Assembly (NCBI GenBank): GCA_014825775.1
Contig: MVAQ01000281.1
Coordinates: 1-24,248, forward strand
Length of the DNA: 24,248 bases
Source of the DNA: Krasilnikovozyma curviuscula
Taxonomy: Eukaryota > Basidiomycota > Tremellomycetes > Cystofilobasidiales > Mrakiaceae
Direction of reading: 5' to 3'
Notes under the pieces: generated by a model
Told to the model about the DNA's origin: nothing
Databases searched by the model: none
The model's input: only the letters and a program-made list of their open reading frames with translations
Made by a program: the position numbers and the translations under genes
Part shown: one piece after another, positions 1-9,139 of the stretch
Layout: every line of letters begins with the position of its first letter
How positions within the stretch are numbered: the first letter of the stretch is position 1

Positions 1-698
1 ATACAGAGGGGCAGCGTCGAGAAGGACGTGGCTTCGTTAATTTTCGTGGCGGAAAGAAATCAAAAGGCAGCCCAACGCGATAAGAGGAGAGGGGGGTTCT
101 GCCAGATCGGCAAGACGGAAGCTAGCGAGCAATGAATGGTGGGGTGCTGCTCGAGAAAAATAAAAAGGAAGAAAAAGAAAAACAACAGGAAGCTAAGTGG
201 GCAGACAAGGGAAACAGGGTTGGAAGCCGACCAACAAAGCAGCAAAGAAGACGTGATACCGCACCCCCGACCAGGCACTATTCGGCCTTCCCTCCTTAGA
301 TAACACCACCTTTCCATCATATCTTGATTCCATCTATACTCATCGTCTCGTCTTCGGCAAAACCTCTCTCTTCCTTCACGGACCTCCGACCAAAACCATC
401 ATCCCCTTCGTTCCACAGCCAACAGCCGCCATCTAATCTAGTGTGTAGTATCTAGGAGTCCGTAAAGCACAGTCGGCCCACTCTCTCCCGAGCGGGCGTT
501 GTGCGAGGCTCCACGCGCCGACGGAATGAATCCCAACCCCTCAGGGGCAGCGGCACTCAACTACCTCACTCTTAGCGTTGAGCATTCCGCTTCCGTTGCG
601 AGAATTTAGACGTTCTTATTCTGATTGCCCATTTTCCTAAGAGATACTCTCATACTCTCTGTTGTTGCCAATACAAAATTTCATGCCCACATATCATC
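1..698. other. Intergenic region downstream of the MurQ-kinase gene
   Basis: I see no gene here. The first 200 nt are purine-rich on the plus strand and positions about 330-420 are CT-rich. Both resemble fungal promoter or 5'-UTR sequence, the first for a gene running left out of the window. An open frame on the minus strand (60-320) has no family signature and a low-complexity Phe/Leu run, so I take it as chance. Positions 459-547 can fold into nested hairpins and are listed separately. The 3' UTR of the minus-strand gene ending at 699 must lie in the right-hand part. Confidence 0.5.
459..547. other. Potential structured element (nested inverted repeats)
   Basis: TCCGT (459-463) pairs with ACGGA (521-525). 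GCACA (467-471) pairs with TGTGC (500-504). GCCC (476-479) pairs with GGGC (494-497), and inside that CTC (481-483) pairs with GAG (490-492). An alternative helix joins GTCGGC (472-477) to GCCGAC (517-522). A separate CCCC-TCA-GGGG hairpin sits at 537-547. The pairings are read directly from the sequence. Whether they form an RNA, and which strand would be transcribed, is unknown. I could not match it to a known fungal small RNA. Confidence 0.25.
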
Positions 699-3307
699 TT
701 ACTGCAGATACATCTTAACCAAAACCTCAGCGGCGCTCATCGCTACGTCCCCGATCACCTCAATCCATCCGAACTTGACCTCTCCCAGCTCCCACAGTTG
801 AGCCGTCACCAGATCTCTGAACTCTTGGACCTGCGATAGACCCCCACCCATGACGAGCACCGAGTTCTCCGCCTTGATGACGCTCGCGCTACGCTTCATG
901 ACTGCAAGAATCGTTTGTGCCGCCTCCCTCGCACACTGCCTGACCAGCTCAACCGCCTCCTTATCCGATGTCTTTATCGTCGGGTGATCAGGCGACGGGA
1001 ATGCGTGCGTGAATATCAACCTCGCGAGCCCGGCAACGCGTGCCTTTGGGTCTGTCGCCGTCGAAGAACCCTTCCCCTCTACAGGGGTGAACCGGGTGCT
1101 ATACACCGCGCTCAACAGCGTCTCTACTCCTTCACAACCGAAATGACGTGCGATGTCGAGGTGAAGCGCCGTCGGAGGGAAGCCTTCGTCACTCGCCTCG
1201 AGCGCAGCTTTGATGGCTGCGATTCCCAGCGTGTAACCAGACCCCTCGTCTCCAATCATATATCCATACCCACCTGCACGTTTCAGTGGCACCGGTAAAG
1301 GGGTCGATGTGGACTTGGAGAAAGCGAACCCGATGCTGCCTGTGCCGGCGATGAGGACGCACCCGCCCTCAGCACCGTCGTGCGACGCGATTGGTGCAGA
1401 CGTGAGCGCCGCGTCGTTCGATACGAGAGTAGAATCGAGCGGGATGCTGAGGAGGGTCGCGATCGCTGGCTTGACGGTCGCCAGGTCGTGTGGACGATCG
1501 CAACCCGCCATGCCGATCCAGCACGCTTTGAAGGTTCCTGCAGGCGGTGGGAGGACGGTAAGGTGTGGTAAGGCGGATAGGATGGCATGTTTGACGTTGA
1601 TGAGCATCTGAGCGACTCCTGTTGTGGCGCTAAAGTCATAGAAAATATAAGTCAGCTTTTGTTTCGTGGACAAAGGTACGCATGCGACTCACAAGTTACA
1701 AGGTCCGCCGACACCGGTTCCAACAACCCCATCTCTTCCAGAGATTACAACCGCACATTTCGTTCCACCAGCATCGATGCACACTACGAGCTCATCCTCG
1801 ACTTTGACATCAACGCCCACCACCTCGTCACCCGTCTTCGTCTCAGCAACTGGCTCCTCCGTCACAGCCCAGGCAGCCTTAAGCACACCCCCCGCATCAC
1901 TTAGTCTCTTTTTGCCCTCCTCGACAGAGCACCCAAGACGTGCAACAACGAGCGCGAGTTTGACGCTCCCGCCGCACTCATCGAGGAGCGCATTCAGTTG
2001 CGTGGGCGAGGACAGGTCGAGTGTTGTTGGTGTGTTGGAGAGGAGGGTACGGAGGATTCGGTGCGAGCGATCAATGAGTTTCAGGTTCGAGGTCTTGACG
2101 TCGACCATCTAAGGTGGAGACGATGGTCAGCAAGACGAACGATTGGACGCGGTGGAGCGAGGCACCTGGATCAAAAGAGACAGGGACGAGAAACGTACCA
2201 TGTTTCCATATGTTTTTCCGGTCTTGATCATCAGTGACGTCGAGATCATATTCAGAATCTAAAAAGGGAAAATGATATGAAGAAGGAAAGACAACGTTAT
2301 CTCTGCTTTTGCGCAAATCGCCAGTCCGAACAAGACACAAAGGAGAAGACTCACCATCTTACAAGCCGTACCTGCCTTCATTCTCGTGCTTCCCGTCACA
2401 ACTTCAGCGCCAGTGACACATTCGATATTTACATCCAGTCCATCATTGCCTTGCACGGCCTTTCCCAACTCACTCCCACTCACGCAACTAAGTCCAACCC
2501 TCACACACCCCTTCTCCTTCGCCCAGTTCAGCGCTCCCAGGACATAGGGTGTCCTTCCGGATGCCGCGATACCAATGATGCTGTCCTTCGACGTCAGCGG
2601 AGGGTGCACCGAGAGCAGGTCGGTGACGGCGAGGGAGGGCGAGTCTTCTGCGTTCTCGACTGCTGTGCGGAGGGCTGTGTCACCCCCAGAGATAAAGGAA
2701 AGGAATTGAGTCGGTGGAGCCGAGAAGGTAGGTGGGCTGAGGTGACGAGTGTAAAGGGAGTGGCAAGGAGACAGTTAGCATTGAGCTGATTGAGCTTCGA
2801 GAGGGGGTATCGATCGTCTTACATTTCGGAAGCATCGAGAACACCTAGCCTGTAGAACAAAATGGGCAAGTTCAGTATATAGGCTGAAAGTAATGAAATC
2901 AGCGCTTTCAATAGCGTTTCAAGACTACTTACCTGCCGCTGGTACCACTACCCAAGTAAACCACTCTACCACCTTCCAACAGCCGAGGAGTTATAAGATC
3001 AATGACTTTGCTGATTTCAGGCATGCATTTCTGGACTGCAAGGTGGACTTGAGAGTCTTGTTCGTTTATCATTTCTAACAAAAAAACGAGGGGAAAAGAA
3101 CAGAGCTTCAATAACTTGTTCTAAAACAAAAAGGAGCTGCCCAGCAATGTAGAGAATGACTGAGACAATTCAGAGTGAGGAGAAGAGGTACTGACCACAC
3201 ATTTCTAACGTGGTGACCTCGTCAATCCTCATCGTTGCGGAATTCCTCCCCTCCGTCTGCAATGCAGCCAGCTTCTCCGTATCCACACCATTAGTAGAGG
3301 TTTCCAT
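699..3307 (-). CDS. MurNAc-6-phosphate etherase / BadF-type amino-sugar kinase fusion
   Basis: Seven exons on the minus strand: 3307-3196, 3074-2933, 2849-2823, 2736-2355, 2258-2199, 2108-1693 and 1629-699. They total 2070 nt (689 aa). Residues about 1-320 are a MurQ etherase of the SIS fold. They show GSGTSGR, LGVLDASE with the acid Glu near 93, an AVENAED block with the second catalytic Glu, AASGRTPYVLGAL, and GSTRMKAGTA followed by a YGNMMVDV block. Residues about 348-689 are an ASKHA kinase of the BadF/BadG type: DAGGTK at 353-358 (phosphate 1), SNDAA near 451 with a candidate catalytic Asp, GTGSIGF (phosphate 2), GDEGSGYTLG near 507, and VMGGG near the C-terminus (adenosine site). Known families: MurK-type kinases phosphorylate MurNAc and GlcNAc, and MurQ converts MurNAc-6-P to GlcNAc-6-P plus D-lactate. 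The inferred role is two-step salvage of bacterial wall sugar, in the cytosol because no signal peptide is seen. A glucokinase-regulator-like role is the alternative, but the intact catalytic blocks favour the enzyme. Confidence 0.9.
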
Positions 3308-3434
3308 GCTGTGTCAAAAAGGAATAGAGCGAGGTTTTGATGGTGAGGAGTCGAAAAGACTTGAAAATTCGTTGAAGGCGGTATGCGTTTTAAGACTGCC
3401 TGGTTCGCCGGTGGCCGTTGGCGCGATTGCCGAC

Positions 3435-3463
3435 GTGCGTTGAGAAACGCACTCACGGGTGAG
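3435..3463. repeat. Abutting inverted repeats, candidate operator
   Basis: GTGCGTT (3435-3441) and AACGCAC (3446-3452) form a perfect 7-bp inverted repeat around a 4-nt spacer. The last base of that repeat begins CTCAC-GG-GTGAG (3452-3463), a second perfect inverted repeat with 5-bp arms. The pair lies about 130-145 nt upstream of the MurQ-kinase start codon. A dimeric regulator site is a reasonable reading but unproven. Confidence 0.45.
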
Positions 3464-3636
3464 GGCCTTCTTGCGTTGATGATTCGTCGAGAGCAAATGC
3501 GTGCTCCTTAATAGTAACTACCGAAGTTTAAGAGAGATAATGAGAAGACATTCGGAAGAGCTCTAGTTTTCCTCGCTTTACAAAGAAAGCAACTAGCTCT
3601 CTCTTGCCGAGCGCAAGCATCACAGCGTAATACTCT

Positions 3637-3647
3637 TCACGGGTGAG
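3637..3647. repeat. Second copy of the TCACGGGTGAG element
   Basis: This is an exact 11-nt match to 3453-3463, offset by 184 nt in the same divergent promoter region. The flanking bases (CTCT before, AG after) keep partial dyad symmetry. A nearby CTTGC/GCAAG inverted repeat (3603-3617) lies just upstream, so each copy has a dyad on its left side. I did not notice other copies elsewhere in the window, but this was a by-eye check. Confidence 0.4.
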
Positions 3648-4113
3648 AGCAGTTCGAATCTCCTACCAGCACAACCCTCCTAACATCCGTCGCAAACCAT
3701 GGTTGTGTGGGAGATGAGCTCCGAACAGATGACTACGGATGCTGCAGAGGGCCGTTTCCCGGTCGTTGGGCCGTAATCTCCCCAAAACATAAGACGCCTC
3801 AAAGAAACATTGTTGAAGGAGATGCAGTTTTGTATTGTAAAGGAATACCTTGAGTCGTTAGAAGATTGCAGGACTGTCCAAAAATTAAAATGAGACAAAT
3901 CCTAAGAAAGATGAGGGTGGTTCCCTCGAAGGGACTCACCACTTGGTCCGTAGGCGACATACATAGGTGCAAAGGAAAGGCACTCCATCCTCTGCGAGTG
4001 CAAGAAACATCCTTTCTGCTTTCGCCCTGGGAAGCTCTTACTCGCCACTCTCTCCCTCTCGATTAACAGCAGCCGATCTTGCTCACCTATCGACGGCGTC
4101 TAAGGCGGTTCAA

Positions 4114-6572
4114 ATGGAACTGAATGGTACCAGATTCAGTGAGAACTGTTCTCTTTTTCTTTTTCTTTTGTTTGTCTCTTTCTTCACTAGCCATCTCGCT
4201 TACCTCCCTTGCTGTCTAGAGCCCAAGTTTGAGAGGAAACGAACGGGGTGCTTGACCTGCCGCCGATCGAAGCACAAGTGATGCCACCCTCCTCCCACTG
4301 CAGTATATATCACCGGGCTGATAAACTTCATTCCTTTGTTTGCTTTTCTAGATGTGATGAGGTCAAGCCAGTGGTAGGCACTTTGACCATTTTAGAGCTG
4401 TAACAAAGAGACTAACCTTGCATCCGTATCAGTGCACCCGGTGTAGCAAATCAATGAGACAGGTCTGTTTCTTGTTGAATCTTTACTGTATCTTGCTTGT
4501 TTTTGCTCATAATTCTGGTTCTTTCTCGTCCAGTGCACCTGGCCCTCAGCAGAATGCATTGCTCGACGCTCAGCACCAGTGACCAACAAAAAACGAAGGC
4601 CACTCTCCTCTCCCACGCCGACATCAACATCATTAGTAACAAGTACGTCTCACACAGATGGAGGTAATCCCCATATGGTCCACCACGGTTTGGTTTCGTC
4701 GATACCGAAGTCACCGACGGAGGCTCTGTCTCTCAGCATCCTTTCTCCAGAAGAACGAGGTCTGGTGAGTGATCTCTCATCTTCCGAAACTATCACTTCT
4801 ATCAATCCTTTCTGGAAAGAGTTCTGATTCTAACGCCCCGCCTTCCTGCCCCACAGCTCTCACATTTCCTCCAATTCGGCTCCATTCTCCTGAACGCGCA
4901 TCCTCTCCCCTCAACGCCTCTCTCTTTTGGAAACATCACCGCCATACTTTCCATTCCCAGGGGTATGAGCTTCGAAACGGACGCCCAGCTGCTCGCACTG
5001 TGCTCAATAGCCGCGGCGCATCAGGCGGGAATGTACTGGAGGTCCACAAGGCGCGAGCGAGCTCCTTGTGCGGAAGGTTCGGCTGATACGTCATCATCTT
5101 CTTCGGTGGAATCCGCAAGGAAGAGGTGCCGCTCGCCCTCTGAGGAGAACCAGCTGAAGATAAAGACGATTGGCGCAAACATGGTCCAAGCGTCGCTGGC
5201 CCTCGCACGTCTCAGCTTATCGCTCTCCGAACTCTCCTCGCCAGATAGTATTGACGTAATGAAATTAGATGCATTGTTCTCCAGCTGTTTAGCTCTAATC
5301 ATCTCAGAGGTAAGTCTCTCAGGACATTGTTCTGTGTCCATGACCAAGTCACCAAGACTAACTCTGATTCTTTTGTCACCGACCCAGACTCTTTCAGGAG
5401 GTACCTCATGGTCCGTAGCGTTCCACCTCGCGCTCACCCTTCTCAACCTGCGCGGCGGCCCTGCACAGTTGCTCGCCTCTTCGCCGAACGATGGTAGCAC
5501 AAGAAAGATGCTCGTGTTCTTGGTCATGATCGATGCGTTTCGCGGTTTGGCTAATGGAGATGCTCCCGTCATACTTAGTGAGGAAAATGAGTGGTGGTGA
5601 GTCTCTTCCTTTCTCCTTCAATTTGAGCAGGGATACCAATGGAGCAGTGGCTCATCTCGGGTCTAGGTTTGAGGATGATTGCCCGGAACAAAATATGGAT
5701 CTGAACATATGTACGCGAGCGTTTGGGATGTCGAAGGGAATGGTCGAGTTGATGAATCGGGTCAACGCCTTAGTCGCTCAAATGCTTCGGCTCACCAGCA
5801 ACAACTCCTCTTGGACCGACTTCAACACCAACGAAGGATTATTTTCTCAGGAGCACGCCATCTGCGACTCTGGAGTAGATGACTTGAGACGAAAAGGCGA
5901 AGAGCTCCTGGCGGAGATCGAGATCTGGAAACATTCACCTTGCTTTGTCAACCCATTCTCCTCCTCTTCAACGCCGGATGAACTAGTCGATTTATATGAT
6001 CTGATCCTCTCTTACACACTTGAGGTGCGACCTCTTGCCACTCAGCTGCAGCCGCTTTACACCCCACTGATACCTCCTCGTTCGAAACAGGTGGTAATAC
6101 TCGTCGACATCCTCTCCTATCCACACTCACATTCCCGCGTCCAACTATCTGCGTTGAATGCTATTCAACAACTTTGGTTTGCTTCCTTTACTTTAGACCT
6201 GGATATCGGGTTGTTGACCCCGACCGTGATCGCAGGTCCGGCTCCCTTCTTCTCTGTCCTCTTTGATTGTATTTATGGCTAACACTTTCTTCAAATCTAC
6301 AACAACAGGGTCGGTACTGAGAGATGATGCTGCGAGACATATGGCGAATGAGGTTCTGGAGAAAGTCAGAGAGAGGGTAAATTATGGGTTTGACGTTGAG
6401 GTTGCGCTTGAGGTTCTCACTGAGGTGACTACTTCTATCATAATTCTCATATGATATTAGATGTGCTAACAATCCTCGTTGTTGCGGTTAGTTGCATCGC
6501 AGGATCGATGACACAGGCAAAGATGTCTCCTGGCGCGTCGTGTTCATGGACCGAGGCGTCTTTCTCACTTAG
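4114..6572 (+). CDS. Zn2Cys6 transcription factor with fungal-specific TF domain
   Basis: Ten exons: 4114-4138, 4220-4277, 4352-4373, 4433-4462, 4534-4764, 4857-5309, 5388-5596, 5667-6235, 6309-6424 and 6492-6572. They total 1794 nt (597 aa). Residues 19-46 are a perfect C6 zinc cluster, C-X2-C-X6-C-X6-C-X2-C-X6-C, with cysteines at 19, 22, 29, 36, 39 and 46 and the usual basic and CDE context. A Ser/Thr/Pro-rich linker follows. A long helical region then resembles the Fungal_trans_2 (PF11951) type of activation domain, with ALCSIAAAHQAG, a GG-TSW-VAFHLALTLLNLRGGP block and a conserved SEENEWWFEDD stretch. The start ATG at 4114 is the first in-frame ATG after a TAG at 3964-3966 and has a fair context (caaATGg). 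A nuclear DNA-binding regulator is expected. The divergent MurQ-kinase gene and the downstream aminotransferase are candidate targets by position only. Confidence 0.85.
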
Positions 6573-6843
6573 AGACTTCACATGGCAAAGAAAATCAGGT
6601 TATCTTGTATTCTTTAGTTGGGTGGAGGTGTTTTAGGCCCTCTTAAACTGTACATAGGGCAGCGGAAGAAAGTTCGACAGAATGTGCGCTTAGAGTCCAT
6701 GCGCTTATGGTGGCTACAAGATATAAAGGGGAAAGCACTCTTAGGAAGAGTCTATCTCTCTCCAACCGCATCGCCGTATTTTCTTTTCTCTTGTCATCAT
6801 TCCATTTTGCGTTTTTTGCCAGTCAGTTCAAACACCCGAAAAG
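6573..6843 (+). promoter_or_regulatory. Short intergenic region upstream of the aminotransferase gene
   Basis: This 271-nt gap holds the regulator's 3' UTR and the aminotransferase promoter. A pyrimidine-rich stretch at about 6752-6825 precedes the ATG, as is common before fungal transcription start sites. No specific binding motif stands out. Confidence 0.4.
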
Positions 6844-8677
6844 ATGGTTAATTTTCCGTGAGTGAATAGCGAACCTATTTATTTTGATCTATTGGTTTAA
6901 CCAATTATTTTGCCTGAGCTGACGAGATACTCTGTCTTTCTTACTGAATGAAAATAGGGAGTTCGCTGTTGAGACTTGGATGGACGAATATGAGACTTGG
7001 GCCAAGGTGAGGAACCCAGCCTGAACAATGTCTTGCTGGATGAGCTGACAGGGCGTTGCCCTCACCTATGCGCTCTCATCTAGTATAACATAGCAGAAGT
7101 AAGCATCTCCTTTGGTTGGTCCTCACGTGGAGAGGCTCTAATACTCTGTATAACGCCCCCGTTTCCCCACCCAGACCTGCTCCGACTCAATCTCCCTGAA
7201 TGAGCTCCTCTCCTTTGCTGATATCGCACCTACAGACCTCCTCACCTCGAGCTTGTTCACTGAAAGGGCCACGTATGGACATATACAAGGGTCACCAGAG
7301 CTGAGGGAGAACATCGCGTCGATGTTTGATGAAAAACTCGTCAAGGTCAAGAAAGAAGATGTCATCATCGCTGTGAGTTTCTCATCTCTCTTCCAGCTTT
7401 GTCATTTAAAGAGTTTGCGTATTAACAGTTTGTCTGGTCGTTTAATAGCAAGGTGCTATCGCCGCCAATTTCTTACTTCTCCTCGCCGTTTGCGGAGCTG
7501 GCACCCACGTCGTATGTGTCGACCCGACGTACCAACAGCTTATCGACACTCCCGTTTCATTTGGTTCATCTGTTTCAAGGTGGAAGTTGAAGAAGGAGAA
7601 TGGGTGGTTGCCTAATATCGTGCATTTTTCGTTTTCCGTTGGAATGCTGTTGTTCACACGCTGCTCAAGCTGATTGTTTTCTAATGATGGAATAATAGGA
7701 CGATCTGAAGACATTGCTTACCCCTCAAACTGGCCTAGTTATCATCAACAACCCTAACAATCCAACTGGGCAGATGATCCCCACTCCTCTGCTGAAGGAC
7801 ATCGTTGAGACCATCAAAGAGCTTGCTGCACCAGGATGCGTGCTAATGTCGTATGTTCCTAGAGTCTTTTTATTTACCCTTCTTCAGCCTCTGACTTGAA
7901 TTTTTGTACTGCTGGATTGACCAAAACAGCGACGAAGTTTACCGCCCCCTCTTCCACAGCGACACCGCCCACCCACCCGTGTCAGTTCTGGAACTTGGAT
8001 ATCCTCATGCAGTCTCCACTGGTAGCTTGAGTAAGGCTTGGTCTCTTGCTGGAGTCCGTGTTGGATGGCTTGCTTCTAATGACAAGAAAATCATTGACAA
8101 AGCCAAGTTGGTGAGTTCTCATCTCATTTGCTTCCCATTCCCCCGGCTCTTCCAACTTCGATTTATATATATCCGATCATTTTTTTTTCTCTAATTTTAG
8201 ATAAGAGATTACAACATCATATCTGTCTCGACCTTCTCCGACAAGATTGCGTCCATCGCGCTAACCCCTTCGGTTCGCACCAAAATTATCGACCGCAACA
8301 TTGCTCTCATTACCCGCAACCGCCAAACTGTCGCTTCTTGGATCAAGGAACAGGAAGGAAGAATTAGATGGACCGAACCTAATGCTGCGACAGTGGGAAT
8401 GTTGGATCTCGGTGAAGGGGTGGACGATGCTGCATTTTGTAAGGAATTGCAAGAGGAGACCGGTGTAGTGAGTCATATCGCTGTGTTTTAAATTCTTCAC
8501 CACCTCGATATTCACTTATGTGTTCTTTCGCGTCGGAAGATGCTCGTTCCTTGTGGACGATGCTTCGGAATCCCAAACCATGTGCGCATCGGATACGCCT
8601 GCTCCACGGAAACCTTGGAGATCGCGCTAGAGCTCTTGACACCTTTCTTGAAGTACCGGAAGGAATGCAGGATGTAG
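6844..8677 (+). CDS. Class I/II PLP-dependent aminotransferase
   Basis: Nine exons: 6844-6857, 6958-7006, 7084-7098, 7175-7372, 7449-7619, 7699-7850, 7930-8110, 8201-8467 and 8540-8677. They total 1185 nt (394 aa), a normal length for fold-type I aminotransferases. Visible motifs are YGHIQGSPELRE early on, NNPNNPTG (166-173), SDEVY with the PLP-pyridine Asp near 201, STGSLSKAWSLAG with the Schiff-base Lys at about 235, and HVRIGY with the substrate-carboxylate Arg near 365. All catalytic positions are intact, so an active enzyme moving an amino group between an amino acid and a keto acid is expected. The substrate cannot be told from sequence. No targeting peptide is evident, so it is probably cytosolic. 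The start is the ATG at 6844, followed after four codons by an intron. Exon 3 is only 15 nt. Confidence 0.9.
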
Positions 8678-9139
8678 AAGGAACTGAAGACCTCTGTACT
8701 GAAGCATGATGGATTTAATTTTTGATCCGATGGGATGAAACGCCAGAGGAGCACCAGATGAATGCACGAACCCTCTGCGCTCTTATGAACTGATTTAAAT
8801 TCAACCTCCACTCACCTTGCACTTTCTCCAGCTCTTACCTTGTTCATCGTATCTAAATTCAATAACAGCAAGAATCACTGAGGGACAAAGAGGAGGAGTT
8901 GGTTCAGTTTAATGACTTGTATCCTCGTTCAGGACTCCGCCTGGCGCTAACGTTCAATAGGAGGTAAGCCTTTGAACTATAGGAGGATCATATTTGGCAA
9001 GTATTCACTCAGTTTGCACCCTTCTCTGTATTTGTACTGATCAAAGTTTGGTTCGTTCAATTCTTAGAAAGGGGACGGAGCTTGAAACCGTTTAAGCTCC
9101 CCTTGCACGACTCATCAAAGCCTTCTCCAGACACAATCC
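8678..9139 (+). other. Intergenic region and probable 5' UTR of the large Ser-rich gene
   Basis: This gap of 462 nt shows no gene. A good donor (GAG|GTAAGC at 8964) and acceptor (TTCTTAG ending at 9067) could bound a 104-nt 5'-UTR intron. A 12-codon upstream ORF, ATG at 8912 to TAA at 8948-8950, would lie in the leader if transcription starts upstream of it. Both are predictions from sequence only. Confidence 0.35.

Larger units (their letters stand above)
3308..4113. promoter_or_regulatory. Divergent promoter region between the MurQ-kinase gene and the Zn2Cys6 regulator
   Basis: This 806-nt region separates two divergent start codons, so it must carry both promoters and both 5' UTRs. It is rich in dyads: a perfect inverted repeat at 3435-3452, a palindrome at 3452-3463, a second copy of the TCACGGGTGAG core at 3637-3647, a CTTGC/GCAAG repeat at 3603-3617, and a direct repeat of GGGCCGT at 3749-3755 and 3768-3774. 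No coding exon is convincing. Open frames here start only at non-ATG codons or lack family signatures. An upstream noncoding exon of the regulator cannot be excluded. Confidence 0.6.

Noticed and set aside
60..320. 86-codon open frame on the minus strand
   Set aside because: It has no family signature, contains Phe/Leu low complexity, and its body is purine-rich promoter-like DNA on the plus strand.
526..609. Short ATG-initiated open frame of 27 codons
   Set aside because: It is too short, has no motif, and overlaps a region with hairpin potential.
915..2237. Several plus-strand open frames opposite the MurQ-kinase exons
   Set aside because: They are antisense shadows of exons whose minus-strand frame carries every etherase and kinase motif.
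3603..3675. tRNA-like segment with a T-loop-like GTTCGAATC and a long variable-arm-like hairpin
   Set aside because: The T-stem has a mismatch, no matching 5' acceptor strand lies upstream, and no anticodon arm can be drawn.
3967..4281. Upstream GTG start giving a longer regulator N-terminus
   Set aside because: Nuclear fungal genes rarely start at GTG, and a stop codon lies directly upstream. The in-frame ATG at 4114 gives a normal short leader before the zinc cluster.
5597..5630. A 34-nt intron in the regulator gene
   Set aside because: It is too short for fungal splicing. A TCTAG acceptor ending at 5666 keeps the same frame with a 70-nt intron.
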